Source of the DNA: an uncultured beta proteobacterium
Lineage (GTDB): Bacteria; Pseudomonadota; Gammaproteobacteria; Burkholderiales; Burkholderiaceae_B
DNA: 50,136 bases
Reading direction: 5' to 3'
Assembly (NCBI GenBank): GCA_903924715.1
Contig: CAIYCP010000257.1
Location: forward strand, 1 to 50,136
Part shown: piece after piece, positions 32,741 to 41,157 of the stretch
Numbering within the stretch: position 1 is the stretch's first letter
Layout of the letters: each line of letters starts with the position of its first letter
Program-made: the position numbers and the translations under genes
The notes under the pieces: model-generated
What the model saw: only the letters and a program-made list of their open reading frames with translations
The model's database searches: none
Told to the model about the DNA's origin: nothing

Positions 32741-33568
32741 TTAAAAGGTTTTAGTGAGCGTGGCGAGAACAGCGTCTCCGCCCAACGCTTTACCCTGTGG
32801 GTTGATGTAGGCCCCGTTTTTTGCATTGGTACTGATATAAGCGAGCGACAGGCTTAAGCCGCTACCGAAGTCTTTGGTGGCGCCAAGTTTCCAGTCGGTG
32901 TAGCTATAGAGGCTGCTGTTTGAGACGCTCGAACCCGACGCGGTACCTGCGATGTATTGATAGCCCGCATGTGCATTGAGCGTTAAGCCCCAGACGCCAG
33001 TGTCGTAGTTGACGGTTAAGTCGGTATAGTTTGACCCGGAGCTATTTGAAAAGCCAAACAACGTGGTGACCGCATATGAAAATTTCACATAGCCTGTGAC
33101 GGCGTCAAAGGTGAAGTTCTGAGCGGCATACAGTTCAGTCGTATTTGGATTGGTCGTGAAGCCCGTTGTGCCCGAGGTGGGGTAGTAGTATTGCAGCACC
33201 CCAACGTCTGCGGTGAAGCCTTTAGACCACTCGTATTTATAGCCTGCATAAAAATCCATTTCGATCGGGGCAGAGGCGCTTTTGCCGCTCGCTGAGGCTG
33301 CGTCTGAAATCCAGCTGATCGAAGAGTTCCAGTTACCGATATAAAAACCGCTTGGATGCGCGTAGTCAAAACCGCCCTGAATGGCAGGTTGCAAATTGGA
33401 CTGCGAAATCCCGCGATAGCGATAGTCGCTGGTAAGCGATACGTTGGCGGTGATAGGACCTGGCTCGGCGGGTGCCGCAGTTTGGGCAACAGAAACATTG
33501 CTCATGCCTAGGCAAGAGAGCAGTCCTAAGGCAAGCGAAGAAGCTATTTTTGTACGGCGCGTAAACAT
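32741..33568 (-). CDS. TorF-family putative outer-membrane porin
   Basis: A 275-residue protein with a signal peptide (cleavage after VAQ or SVA near 28-29), then ITANVSLTSDYRYRGISQSN at about 39-58, the signature of the TorF/Gcw_chp family. Alternating strands rich in Tyr, Gly and Ser and a final Phe (LATLTKTF) fit a beta-barrel. GGGAG lies six bases before the ATG. In Burkholderiales such genes often precede glnK-amtB, as here, and may admit nitrogen compounds through the outer membrane; the substrate is not known. It is the first gene after the sigma-54 promoter at 33611-33627, so it is probably nitrogen-regulated. Confidence 0.9.
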   Translation of the reverse strand: MFTRRTKIASSLALGLLSCLGMSNVSVAQTAAPAEPGPITANVSLTSDYRYRGISQSNLQPAIQGGFDYAHPSGFYIGNWNSSISWISDAASASGKSASAPIEMDFYAGYKYEWSKGFTADVGVLQYYYPTSGTTGFTTNPNTTELYAAQNFTFDAVTGYVKFSYAVTTLFGFSNSSGSNYTDLTVNYDTGVWGLTLNAHAGYQYIAGTASGSSVSNSSLYSYTDWKLGATKDFGSGLSLSLAYISTNAKNGAYINPQGKALGGDAVLATLTKTF

Positions 33569-33610
33569 ATTGAACTCCCGTTGATCAAGGATGATGGTCT
33601 GATCAAAGAA

Positions 33611-33627
33611 AGCAAGATTTGTGCCAA
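33611..33627 (-). promoter_or_regulatory. Sigma-54 promoter of torF-glnK-amtB
   Basis: On the minus strand TTGGCACAAATCTTGCT has the -24 GG and -12 GC exactly ten bases apart and matches the consensus TGGCAC-N5-TTGC. It lies about 43 bases upstream of the torF ATG. This links the operon to RpoN and nitrogen control; an NtrC-like site lies about 105 bases further up. Confidence 0.85.
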
Positions 33628-33731
33628 CTGAACTTTGGCGACAGGAATTGTTGACAAACGTTTTTTACACAATGATGACACGCCGAAACCGTGATTTTTA
33701 GCGTGTTTGAAACGATTTCAGCTGACGTCTA

Positions 33732-33748
33732 TGCACCATAATAGAGCA
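33732..33748. promoter_or_regulatory. Probable NtrC binding site
   Basis: TGCACC-ATAA-TAGAGCA has the 17-base layout of NtrC sites (TGCACC-N4-TGGTGCA): the left half is perfect and the right half matches five of seven. It lies 105 bases upstream of the sigma-54 promoter, the usual distance for an enhancer. An inverted TGAAA-CGA-TTTCA at 33708-33720 lies between them and could be a second weak site. Confidence 0.55.
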
Positions 33749-33790
33749 TAAGCATCAAAATAAAGCATTTAACCGGTGGTTTGAGCCAAC

Positions 33791-34765
33791 TTATTCTAGG
33801 GTAATGTTGCTGGCGCGAATGATTTTTGCCAGACGCTCGGTCTCGGCGCTCAGCCGGGCAAAATACGGATCTCCCAGTTCTTGCATTGGAATAAAGCCAA
33901 GTTCGCTAAAGCGAGTTTGCGCTGAGGGCGATTGCATAATGGCTTGCGTCGAGGCGCGTAGCTTACTCACGATAGCATCTGGTGTGCCGGCCGGAACCAC
34001 GATGCCGATCGAGCCACCATACGAAAAATCCTTGAAGCCCAATTCTTCCATCGAAGGGATCTCGGGCAATAAAGGTGAGCGTTGCGGTGTCGTGACGGCT
34101 AAAGCGCGTAATCGTCCAGACTGAATCAACGGCGTGGCGTTGGCGACTGTGTCGACAAACAGATCAACGCGTTGCGCAAATAATTCGATCAAAGCAGGTG
34201 CACTACCTTTAAAGGGGACGTGGCTAATTGATATGTTGGCTGCATTTTTCAGTGCTTCGTTTGCCATAAAAGAGGTTGAGGCAGGCCCAAAATTAGCAAA
34301 ATTCAATGTGTTCGGTTTGTTCTTTGCATGCGCGACCAGTGCCGGAATCGAAAGAAATGGTGAATTGCTCGAGACGACAAAAACCCCTGGTGATAAAACA
34401 AGCAGGCCAATCGAGCGAAAATCGCGCTGCAAAACATAGCTCAGTTTGTCACCCAGAACAGTGGGCGCAACGGTAAATTCGGTACCCGCTGATTGGTAAA
34501 GGGTGTACCCATCTGGAGTTGCTTTTGCTGCAATCGCCGCAGCAATGGTTGAGGTAGCCCCCGGTTTATTTTCAACAATCACGGGTTGTTTAAGCTGTTC
34601 AGAATACTTAGACGCAATTAGGCGCGCAACAGTATCTCCGGCACCGCCAGGTGGGTACCCAACGATGAGTCGCAGCGGTCTGGTGGGATAGTCTTGCGCG
34701 CAGACTGTGCTGAGGGCGCTGGAAGATAACAAAATAACGGCGAGTAGCAGGCGGAAGTGTCGCAT
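33791..34765 (-). CDS. Bug/TctC-family binding protein (orphan)
   Basis: A 324-residue receptor with the ATG at 34763-34765 (AGAGAC upstream); an upstream in-frame extension to 34813 is not conserved. The signal peptide ends after VCA near 22, followed by DYPTRPLRLIVGYPPGGAGD, NKPGATSTIA and ATPDGYTLYQ. ISHVPFKGSAPALIELFAQR near 180-199 is the usual loop, and the end is ASNITLE. It stands alone: its stop is 164 bases before the NtrC-like site of the torF operon, and it faces away from the ABC transporter. Ligand unknown. Confidence 0.95.
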   Translation of the reverse strand: MRHFRLLLAVILLSSSALSTVCAQDYPTRPLRLIVGYPPGGAGDTVARLIASKYSEQLKQPVIVENKPGATSTIAAAIAAKATPDGYTLYQSAGTEFTVAPTVLGDKLSYVLQRDFRSIGLLVLSPGVFVVSSNSPFLSIPALVAHAKNKPNTLNFANFGPASTSFMANEALKNAANISISHVPFKGSAPALIELFAQRVDLFVDTVANATPLIQSGRLRALAVTTPQRSPLLPEIPSMEELGFKDFSYGGSIGIVVPAGTPDAIVSKLRASTQAIMQSPSAQTRFSELGFIPMQELGDPYFARLSAETERLAKIIRASNITLE

Positions 34766-34945
34766 GGTGGTTGTCTCTGTTGACGGTCGGGCAGGCGCGA
34801 GGCGACTGTGCAACCAGCGTTTATCGATGTTCTTTTTGGCGCAACGCCTTGATTATGCCCAAAAACTGCGCGAATGCCACGTGCGACGTGCCCATGCTAC
34901 TCTTGCCGCAGCGTTGATCCCCCCTTCTTTTTGGCTCGTATTTCT

Positions 34946-35728
34946 ATGGTTACAGTGGCCCCGCCGTTGATTGTCTTAGATGCCGTCGAGAAGCGTTTTG
35001 ACACGGGGCTTCTTGCGTTAGAGCGCTTTTCACTAAAGGTGGCTGCTAATGAGTTTGTCACCCTGTTAGGGCCCTCTGGCTGTGGAAAAAGCACAGTTTT
35101 AAAGTTGGTTGCGAACCTGGTCTTGCCCACGGCCGGAACGGTTTTGTCGCCAGCACAAACAGATCAAACAGGTCGGTCGACTGCCTTTGTGTTTCAAGAA
35201 CCGACATTACTGCCTTGGGCAACGGTATTTGACAATGTGTGGCTACCCTTGCGCTTGCAGGGCCAATCGCGGGATGCGGCGCGTTCGCTCATCAACAGCG
35301 TATTGGCGCGAGTTGGGTTGACTAATTTTCACCAAAGCTACCCAGCGCAACTGTCGGGCGGGATGAAAATGCGTGTGTCGATTGCACGCGCTCTGGTATC
35401 GCAGCCTCAGGTCTTGTTGATGGATGAACCCTTCGCTGCCTTGGACGACATTACTCGCCAACGCCTGAATGTTGACTTGTTAACGTGGTGGCACGACCAA
35501 GCGATGGCGACCATGTTTGTGACACACAATGTAGCCGAGGCTGTTTTTTTAAGCCAACGGGTTTTGGTGATGGGGGCTCGTCCCGGAAAAATTCTTGCTG
35601 AAGTGCAGGTTGACCATGCCTATCCGCGCGATGCGCGTTTTCGCGAAAGCACACAGTTCGCTACGCACTGTAAAACGCTCAGCGCCGCACTTGATGCGGC
35701 GAGTTCAAGCGAAGGGCTGCAGCCATGA
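34946..35728 (+). CDS. ABC transporter ATP-binding protein (NitT/TauT family)
   Basis: A 260-residue nucleotide-binding protein when started at the ATG at 34946-34948; a longer frame to 34874 has an unconserved Cys-rich start. No clear Shine-Dalgarno sequence is seen before either. Seen: LGPSGCGKSTVLKL (Walker A), a Q-loop in FVFQEPTLLPWATVFDN, LSGGMKMRVSIARAL (signature), VLLMDEPFAALDD (Walker B) and FVTHNVAEAVF (switch His). These are the marks of NitT/TauT-type importers for nitrate, sulfonates or pyrimidine precursors. Its stop overlaps the permease ATG by four bases. It powers uptake with the two genes that follow. Confidence 0.93.
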   Translation: MVTVAPPLIVLDAVEKRFDTGLLALERFSLKVAANEFVTLLGPSGCGKSTVLKLVANLVLPTAGTVLSPAQTDQTGRSTAFVFQEPTLLPWATVFDNVWLPLRLQGQSRDAARSLINSVLARVGLTNFHQSYPAQLSGGMKMRVSIARALVSQPQVLLMDEPFAALDDITRQRLNVDLLTWWHDQAMATMFVTHNVAEAVFLSQRVLVMGARPGKILAEVQVDHAYPRDARFRESTQFATHCKTLSAALDAASSSEGLQP

Positions 35729-36489
35729 AGTTTCAACAAATCTGGTTGCCGACGATAGTCTGTGTAGGCTGCCTGCTGGGATGGGAGCTGCTTGTCCGTT
35801 GGGCGCAAATCCCAGCCTATACACTGCCAGCGCCAACAGCCGTGATCGAATCGCTCGTCTTGAACTGGAGCTCTTTAGCCGCGAGTTGGTGGTTCACGGT
35901 AAAAATTACCTTCAGCGCCTTGGGTTTGGCCTGTGCGGGCGGGGTGTTGATTGCCGCAGTGTTTGCGTTGTCGCCCCAAATAGAGCGCGCATTTTTTCCG
36001 CTGGCCGTGGTGCTGCAGGTGACGCCAATCGTTGCGGTGGCACCGTTGATATTGATTTACGTTGAGAGCACGATGACGGCGCTGCTGTTGTGCGCCTGGA
36101 TTGTGGCGTTTTTTCCGATCTTGTCGAACACGATCATTGGCTTACGGTCAATCGATGCAAACTTGGTTGATCTTTTTCGTTTGTATCGCGCAACCCCGTG
36201 GCAGCGGTTGACGTTGTTGCGTGCGCCCTGCGCCCTGCCATATTTTTTGGCGGGTGTGAAAATATCTGGGGGCTTGAGTTTGATCGGTGCGGTAACAGCA
36301 GAAATGGTTGCGGGTGCTGCGGGCCGTGATACAGGGTTAGCTTCGCGTATTCTTGAAGCAAGCTTTCGCACTGAAACACCAAAGATGTTTGCAGCCCTCG
36401 TACTACTTGTTGCGACAGGTATTCTGATATTTTTTATCTTTAATCTATTATCGACATTGCTGTTAACGCGTTACGCCCAGTCGGATTGA
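35725..36489 (+). CDS. ABC transporter permease (NitT/TauT family)
   Basis: A 254-residue inner-membrane protein with about six hydrophobic segments. Near residues 160-182 it has LYRATPWQRLTLLRAPCALPYFLAGVKIS, where the family has its EAA-type loop for the ATPase (EA..lGAs....f..v.lP...P.i..G); the Glu-Ala-Ala itself is not kept. SLIGAVTAEMVAGAAGRDTG at about 191-210 is the second family mark. The ATG overlaps the ATPase stop (ATGA). It is followed after 42 bases by the binding protein. Together they form one ABC importer. Substrate unknown. Confidence 0.92.
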   Translation: MKFQQIWLPTIVCVGCLLGWELLVRWAQIPAYTLPAPTAVIESLVLNWSSLAASWWFTVKITFSALGLACAGGVLIAAVFALSPQIERAFFPLAVVLQVTPIVAVAPLILIYVESTMTALLLCAWIVAFFPILSNTIIGLRSIDANLVDLFRLYRATPWQRLTLLRAPCALPYFLAGVKISGGLSLIGAVTAEMVAGAAGRDTGLASRILEASFRTETPKMFAALVLLVATGILIFFIFNLLSTLLLTRYAQSD

Positions 36490-36531
36490 TGACTGCTTGA
36501 AGCGTTATGTTGCTAGGCAAAAGGAAATTGA

Positions 36532-37554
36532 ATGATGAGTAAAAAATTATTCAAGCTGTTTGTGCTGTTGTTGTTGTTGACAACCGGGCTTGCGCAAGCG
36601 CAACAGGCTGTGAGCTTTGCGACGAACTGGAAAGCGCAAGCGGCGCATGGTGGCTTCTATCAGGCGCTTGCAGATGGTACATATAAAAAATATGGCCTGG
36701 ATGTCAAAATTATTCAAGGTGGGCCGCAAGTCAATAACCGACCACTGCTGCCCGCAGGCCGAATAGATTTTTTAATGACCGGTAACTTATTACATAGTTT
36801 TGATAACGTTAAAAACAAAGTGCCTGTTGTTGCGGTGGCAGCCATGTTTCAGAAAGATCCGCAAGCGTTGATGGCGCATCCTGGGCAAGGCTATGAAAAC
36901 TTTACTGCGCTTAAACATGCGCCCACTGCTTACATTGCAAAGGATGGGCAGTTCACCTGGTGGCAGTGGCTCAAGGTGACGCACGGGTTTAAAGATGAAG
37001 CCTTGAAACCCTACAACTACAACCTGGGGCCATTTTTATCGAACGCCAAGTCGATTCAGCAGGGCTACTCAGTAGCCGAGCCTATCTATATTAAAGAGCA
37101 GGGTAAGTTTAATTCGGTGGTGCACTTGTTAGCCGATCACGGATTTTCAACCTACAGCACCTTGATTGAAACACGCGCCGACACCTTAAAAAATAAGCCA
37201 GAGCTGGTGCAAAAATTTGTGGATGCCTCGATTCTTGGCTGGGTCAATTTTATGTATGGCGACCGTCAGGCGGCGACGGCACTGATGGTTAAAGACAATC
37301 CAGAGCTCTCAGCCGCTGAGGTCGAGGCCTCTGTTGAGTTGATGAAGCAGCAGGGGATTGTTGATTCGGGTGATGCGCAGACGCTCGGCATTGGCAGCAT
37401 GAAGGCTGAGCGGATTCAGGATTTTTATACGCAGATGATTCAGGCGGGGTTGTATCGAACGGGCGACGTGGATCTTTCGCAAGTCGCCGCGTTACAGTTT
37501 GTCAATAAAAGCGTTGGCGTTGAGTTAGCTCGGCAGTTGGTGAACAAAAAGTAG
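36532..37554 (+). CDS. ABC transporter substrate-binding protein (NMT1/THI5-like)
   Basis: A 340-residue periplasmic protein with a signal peptide (cleavage after AQA near 23) and an AAGGA ribosome site six bases before the ATG. Seen: NWKAQAAHGGFYQALADGTY at about 32-51 and GLDVKIIQGGPQVN near 56-69, the opening of NMT1/THI5-like and SsuA-type proteins, then NNRPLLPAGRIDFLMTG. The family binds thiamine pyrimidine precursors, sulfonates, nitrate or aromatic acids. It is the third gene of the ABC operon. A search of the upstream region for the conserved parts of a TPP riboswitch found none, so a thiamine role has no support here. Confidence 0.9.
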   Translation: MMSKKLFKLFVLLLLLTTGLAQAQQAVSFATNWKAQAAHGGFYQALADGTYKKYGLDVKIIQGGPQVNNRPLLPAGRIDFLMTGNLLHSFDNVKNKVPVVAVAAMFQKDPQALMAHPGQGYENFTALKHAPTAYIAKDGQFTWWQWLKVTHGFKDEALKPYNYNLGPFLSNAKSIQQGYSVAEPIYIKEQGKFNSVVHLLADHGFSTYSTLIETRADTLKNKPELVQKFVDASILGWVNFMYGDRQAATALMVKDNPELSAAEVEASVELMKQQGIVDSGDAQTLGIGSMKAERIQDFYTQMIQAGLYRTGDVDLSQVAALQFVNKSVGVELARQLVNKK

Positions 37555-37605
37555 TGCAGTGACCGCAACCTGTTTGCAACATGAACGCGGGTTGTGGGCG
37601 TCGCC

Positions 37606-38607
37606 TTAATCGGGTGTCATCTTGGCTTTGATGATCACTTCTTTCCATTTGGCGGTTTCGCTTTTGATAAAAGCGGCATAAGCCTCAGGGGTACTGCCAA
37701 CCACTTCTGTGGCCATCTCAGAAATGCGTTTGTTGACGTCAGGGATTGCCAACACCATCGCAACATCTTTCGATAGCTGGTCAACAATGGCTTTTGGCGT
37801 GCCTGCCGGCGCCATGAAACCAAACCATGCGGTAATTTCGAAGTCTTTGATTCCCTGTTCGATCACCGTCGGCACTTCTGGTTGAGCAGGTGAGCGGGCA
37901 TCGCTCGTGATCCCGATGACGCGTACTGCGTTTGAACGAATATAGGGCAGCAGCACGGGGGTGTTATGGATTAAGACTTCGAACTGACCGCCCAGTCCGT
38001 CAGTGGTCATTTGCGCGCTTGATTTGTAGGGGATGCTGGTCATCTTGATGCCGGCAACCAGATTGAGCAGTTCACCGGTCAGATGTTGTGTGGTGCCTGG
38101 TCCTGGCGTGCCATAGCGAATTCTGCTTGGATCTTTTTTCGCCAACGCAATCAGCTCTTGCATATTATTGACCGGCACTGAAGGGTGCACCGTAATAAAG
38201 TTCGGCGTTTTAGTCGCGAGACTCACCGGGATCAGATCTTTTTCAACATCGTAAGGCATCTTTCCAGCCATCAAGGTTGGATTGACTGCAGTCGGGCCGA
38301 TTGTGTTGTACAAAAATGTGTAGCCATCAGGCGCGGCTTTAGCAACGCGGTCTGTACCAATGTTACCGGCGGCTCCCACCACATTTTCAACGACTACAGG
38401 TTGCCCCCAAGCCTCAGAGAGTTTTTGACCAATGAGACGAATCTGCGTGTCAGGCGCACTGCCAGGAGGGGCTGGCACGATCACACGTACCGTTTTGTCT
38501 GGCCATTTTGTTTGTGCGTAAACGCTATTGCCTGAGACGAATCCAAGGGCAAGTAACATTGCGCTTGTCGTCGTTAATAGGCGTGTGAGTTGTGCCGATA
38601 ATCTCAT
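37606..38607 (-). CDS. Bug/TctC-family binding protein of the CoA-ligase operon
   Basis: A 333-residue receptor with the ATG at 38605-38607 (GAGA upstream; a TTG five codons earlier is weaker). The signal peptide ends near SVYAQ at 26-30, then KWPDKTVRVIVPAPPGSAPD, in which Asp is kept after a Ser-Ala-Pro in place of the usual Gly-Gly. TSIPYKSSAQMTTDGLGGQ near 188-206 lacks the common PYKG. The end is IKAKMTPD. It is the last gene of a minus-strand operon after an acyl-CoA synthetase, dehydratase and CoA-transferase, 104 bases from the last of these. It probably supplies the acid those enzymes activate. An ACCTC-AGCTA-GAGGT inverted repeat at 38675-38689 lies in that gap. Confidence 0.94.
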   Translation of the reverse strand: MRLSAQLTRLLTTTSAMLLALGFVSGNSVYAQTKWPDKTVRVIVPAPPGSAPDTQIRLIGQKLSEAWGQPVVVENVVGAAGNIGTDRVAKAAPDGYTFLYNTIGPTAVNPTLMAGKMPYDVEKDLIPVSLATKTPNFITVHPSVPVNNMQELIALAKKDPSRIRYGTPGPGTTQHLTGELLNLVAGIKMTSIPYKSSAQMTTDGLGGQFEVLIHNTPVLLPYIRSNAVRVIGITSDARSPAQPEVPTVIEQGIKDFEITAWFGFMAPAGTPKAIVDQLSKDVAMVLAIPDVNKRISEMATEVVGSTPEAYAAFIKSETAKWKEVIIKAKMTPD

Positions 38608-38711
38608 TTTTATCTCGCTCAAAGAGAATCTTTTTAGTCAGACTATTGTGACCTGATCAACGCCTATTTTAAACACCTCAGCTAGAGGTTGTACTAATGG
38701 CTTACCCGTAG

Positions 38712-39932
38712 CTACGACTCAGGCGATTGGATGATTTTTGAATTGTGCTCACCCAGGCGAGGTGGACGTGAGCCAGCCTTGCCGGGTGTTTTTGATAATT
38801 TGATTGGTAATCCAACACCTTGATAATCTGGGCGCTGAATAAACATGTTGCGTGCTGCGGCATGTGGTTGTTGTAAGGCTTCGGGCACGGTATGCACGGG
38901 CCCTGCGGCTACGCCAATGGCCATCAGGTCTTTGCAAAGTTCAGCACGCGAGAAGCCTTTGAGTGCTTCTTCCATTTCGCGCCGAAGCGCGTCGCGATTG
39001 GTCATGCGACTTGCATTGCTATCGAACAGTGGATTGGCGACAAGGTCTTCACGATGAATATGTTTGCAGAATTTTTTAAATTGTCCTTCGTTGACAATTC
39101 CTAAGAAGATCTGGCCATCACCAACTTCAAAACGATTGTAGGTTGGGATATTTGGATGTGCGCTACCGGTCAACGCCGGTGTATTGCCCGACGTCATCCA
39201 GTTTGCCGCGTGAGGGATGAGCAAGCTTAAGGCCGAGTCAAACAAGGTGGCCTCAACGCGTTGGCCCTGAAGCGTTCTGGTGCGTGACCACAGCGCCATC
39301 ATGATGCCTGAAAAAGCGTTGTACCCGGTGACCTGATCCACCACCGGCACACCAATACGCGTGGGGCCCGATTGTTGGTCTCCATTCACACTCATCAATC
39401 CACACATGGCCTGTAAGACCGCATCGTAGCCAGGCAGATTCGCAAGAGGCCCCGTTGCGCCAAATCCTGAAATACTGCAATAGATGAGTTGAGGAAATTT
39501 CTTTGACAGCACTTCTTCGTACCCAAGGCCCCACTTCGCCATCGTGCCTGGCAAGAAGTTTTCAATCAGTACATCGGCGTCTTTGAGTAAAGCTTCAAGA
39601 ACTGCTCGCTCTGCGGGCTTGCCCAAATCAAGGCTTAGCCCTCGTTTGCCACGGTTGATGGCCGAGAAGTAGGCCGCTTGTCCCGGTTCGATAAACGGTG
39701 GTCCAAGTAAACGGGTCTCGTCACCTTGCGGTGACTCGACCTTAATCACATCTGCACCATGATCTGCCAGCATCTGTGCGCAGAGCGGGCCCGCCAGAAC
39801 GCGCGAAAGATCGAGCACACGCAAACCGGCTAACGCGCCAGTGCTTGCGCTAGGATCAAGCCAGGCCTCTGCCGTCAACGGACTCGCACCCAAATCTTTG
39901 GATAATTGTGGGGTCTCTTTGGGTGCGGGCAT
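38712..39932 (-). CDS. Family III CoA-transferase (CaiB/BaiF type)
   Basis: A 406-residue CaiB/BaiF protein when started at the ATG at 39930-39932, which has GAGG eight bases upstream; a frame to 39962 overlaps the preceding gene. Seen: GLRVLDLSRVLAGPLCAQML at 36-55, HGADVIKVESPQGDETR at 58-74, NRGKRGLSLDLG at 93-104, and RIGVPVVDQVTG at 192-203 with the catalytic Asp199. It has a 30-residue acidic N-terminal extension. It follows the fused dehydratase by four bases. A CoA-transferase beside an acyl-CoA synthetase gives two ways to make a thioester in one operon, so they may act on different acids of one pathway. Not closely related to the tandem pair at 3730-6293. Confidence 0.95.
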   Translation of the reverse strand: MPAPKETPQLSKDLGASPLTAEAWLDPSASTGALAGLRVLDLSRVLAGPLCAQMLADHGADVIKVESPQGDETRLLGPPFIEPGQAAYFSAINRGKRGLSLDLGKPAERAVLEALLKDADVLIENFLPGTMAKWGLGYEEVLSKKFPQLIYCSISGFGATGPLANLPGYDAVLQAMCGLMSVNGDQQSGPTRIGVPVVDQVTGYNAFSGIMMALWSRTRTLQGQRVEATLFDSALSLLIPHAANWMTSGNTPALTGSAHPNIPTYNRFEVGDGQIFLGIVNEGQFKKFCKHIHREDLVANPLFDSNASRMTNRDALRREMEEALKGFSRAELCKDLMAIGVAAGPVHTVPEALQQPHAAARNMFIQRPDYQGVGLPIKLSKTPGKAGSRPPRLGEHNSKIIQSPES

Positions 39933-39936
39933 TGGC

Positions 39937-41082
39937 TTAACCTCGAGAAGGAAGCTGCACAATACAAGAACCTAATACAGAAAGCTCATGATTTTGATTG
40001 TGCGCTTCTTGGGTAATGGCTACGAGATGACGGCCATTTTCTTGATATTTTTTTGTAACTTTTGCTTCAATGAAAAGCATATCACCGGCTGGATTATGGC
40101 GCCTGATTTTGCAGTCGGCCTGACGCAAAAAGCCCTCATCGCCCATCCAGTTGGTCATTTGATGCATGAGCCACGAGCTGCGCTCTGGACCGTAGTCATA
40201 GGCGCCGGGCGCGCCGACCTCAAGTGCAAACTCTTCTTCCCAGTGAACACGCTCTGGTACGTCGGGCACGCCAAAGCGATTTTTAATGCCAACGCCTGGA
40301 TGCGCATCGATGAGTTGCCACGCTAATTTATTCGCGCGAATATACAAACCACCCCAGCCTTGGGCGTAAGCGATAAAGCCAGTCACCGTCATGGGGCCTT
40401 TGAAGAGAACGGGCAGTGCTTCACCTTCTTGAACATCTTCCCAATAGCGCGTTTTTGCACCACGAATTTCTTCGTTTGCATAAAGCTTGTAGGCCTCTTT
40501 GAGTTGTTCGTCGGTGTAAGGTACGACGCCTTTCTCTTGTACTTCGGTGTACTTGGTGCCTTTCTCGCGAGCATGGTCGCGCTCGGTGCGAAAGCACCAG
40601 GTATCGGCTTCAGCTAATTTGTCGCCCGTTTGATTGAAAAAATCGACATGATATGTTTGTTGCACGGCTTTGCCGGCGAAACGCGTCTCGTGTTCGACAA
40701 GATCTTTCAAATAAGCTTCAGTGCTGATAACGTCGTTGCGCTTGGCGTGTTGGTGCCATTGCCAATTCGAACCGGACCACATCGCATGTACACCGGGTAA
40801 GCCGCCGACATAACCCGAGACGATGCGACTGGTTGAATACAGAAAACTTGGTAACGCAATGATTCCACCATGACTGGTTTTGGCGGCGTAGTCTGGATCA
40901 CACCAAAGCGGATTGTCGTCACCAATACCATGCGCATAATGGCGAATGTTGTCACGCGTGGCCTCATAGCACCAAGGCTCAGCAGTCGCACCGATCTTGA
41001 CACCGATGCGCCGCTGCAGGTCTTCCATTCCTTGCTCGGTAATCTTTGGAAAACTGCGTTGACCAATTAGAGATGATGACAT
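39937..41082 (-). CDS. Double hot-dog dehydratase (FAS1_DH plus MaoC domains fused)
   Basis: A 381-residue cytoplasmic protein with two hot-dog halves. The first has HYAHGIGDDNPLWCDPDYAA at about 48-67, a variant of the hydratase motif with Trp-Cys in place of the catalytic His, and SGSNWQWHQHAKRND near 104-118. The second (from about 210) has TRYWEDVQEGEALPVLFKGP and MTVTGFIAYAQGWGG, a MaoC-like arrangement without the G-D-x-N-P-x-H set. GAGGAG lies seven bases before the ATG. It is the second gene of the operon, between an acyl-CoA synthetase and a CoA-transferase. It resembles the separate proteins at 6305-7319 joined end to end. A hydratase or dehydratase of an acyl-CoA is likely; the missing His makes the mechanism unclear. 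Confidence 0.87.
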   Translation of the reverse strand: MSSSLIGQRSFPKITEQGMEDLQRRIGVKIGATAEPWCYEATRDNIRHYAHGIGDDNPLWCDPDYAAKTSHGGIIALPSFLYSTSRIVSGYVGGLPGVHAMWSGSNWQWHQHAKRNDVISTEAYLKDLVEHETRFAGKAVQQTYHVDFFNQTGDKLAEADTWCFRTERDHAREKGTKYTEVQEKGVVPYTDEQLKEAYKLYANEEIRGAKTRYWEDVQEGEALPVLFKGPMTVTGFIAYAQGWGGLYIRANKLAWQLIDAHPGVGIKNRFGVPDVPERVHWEEEFALEVGAPGAYDYGPERSSWLMHQMTNWMGDEGFLRQADCKIRRHNPAGDMLFIEAKVTKKYQENGRHLVAITQEAHNQNHELSVLGSCIVQLPSRG

Positions 41083-41157
41083 TTGATGCTCCTCACTATT
41101 TTTAAAAACGCGGATACTTAGAATGAATTAGAGTGGTTCGAAAGATACGACGCTTAA

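Noticed and set aside
34766..34945. TPP riboswitch before the NMT1-like ABC operon
   Set aside because: The conserved CTGAGA and ACCTGA-type parts were not found; the short CACGT-GCG-ACGTG repeat at about 34879 is too small to interpret.
37555..37605. Hairpin between the ABC operon and a Bug gene (CCGCAACC with GGTTGTGG)
   Set aside because: The stem is short with a long loop and no T run on either side, so it is not called a terminator.
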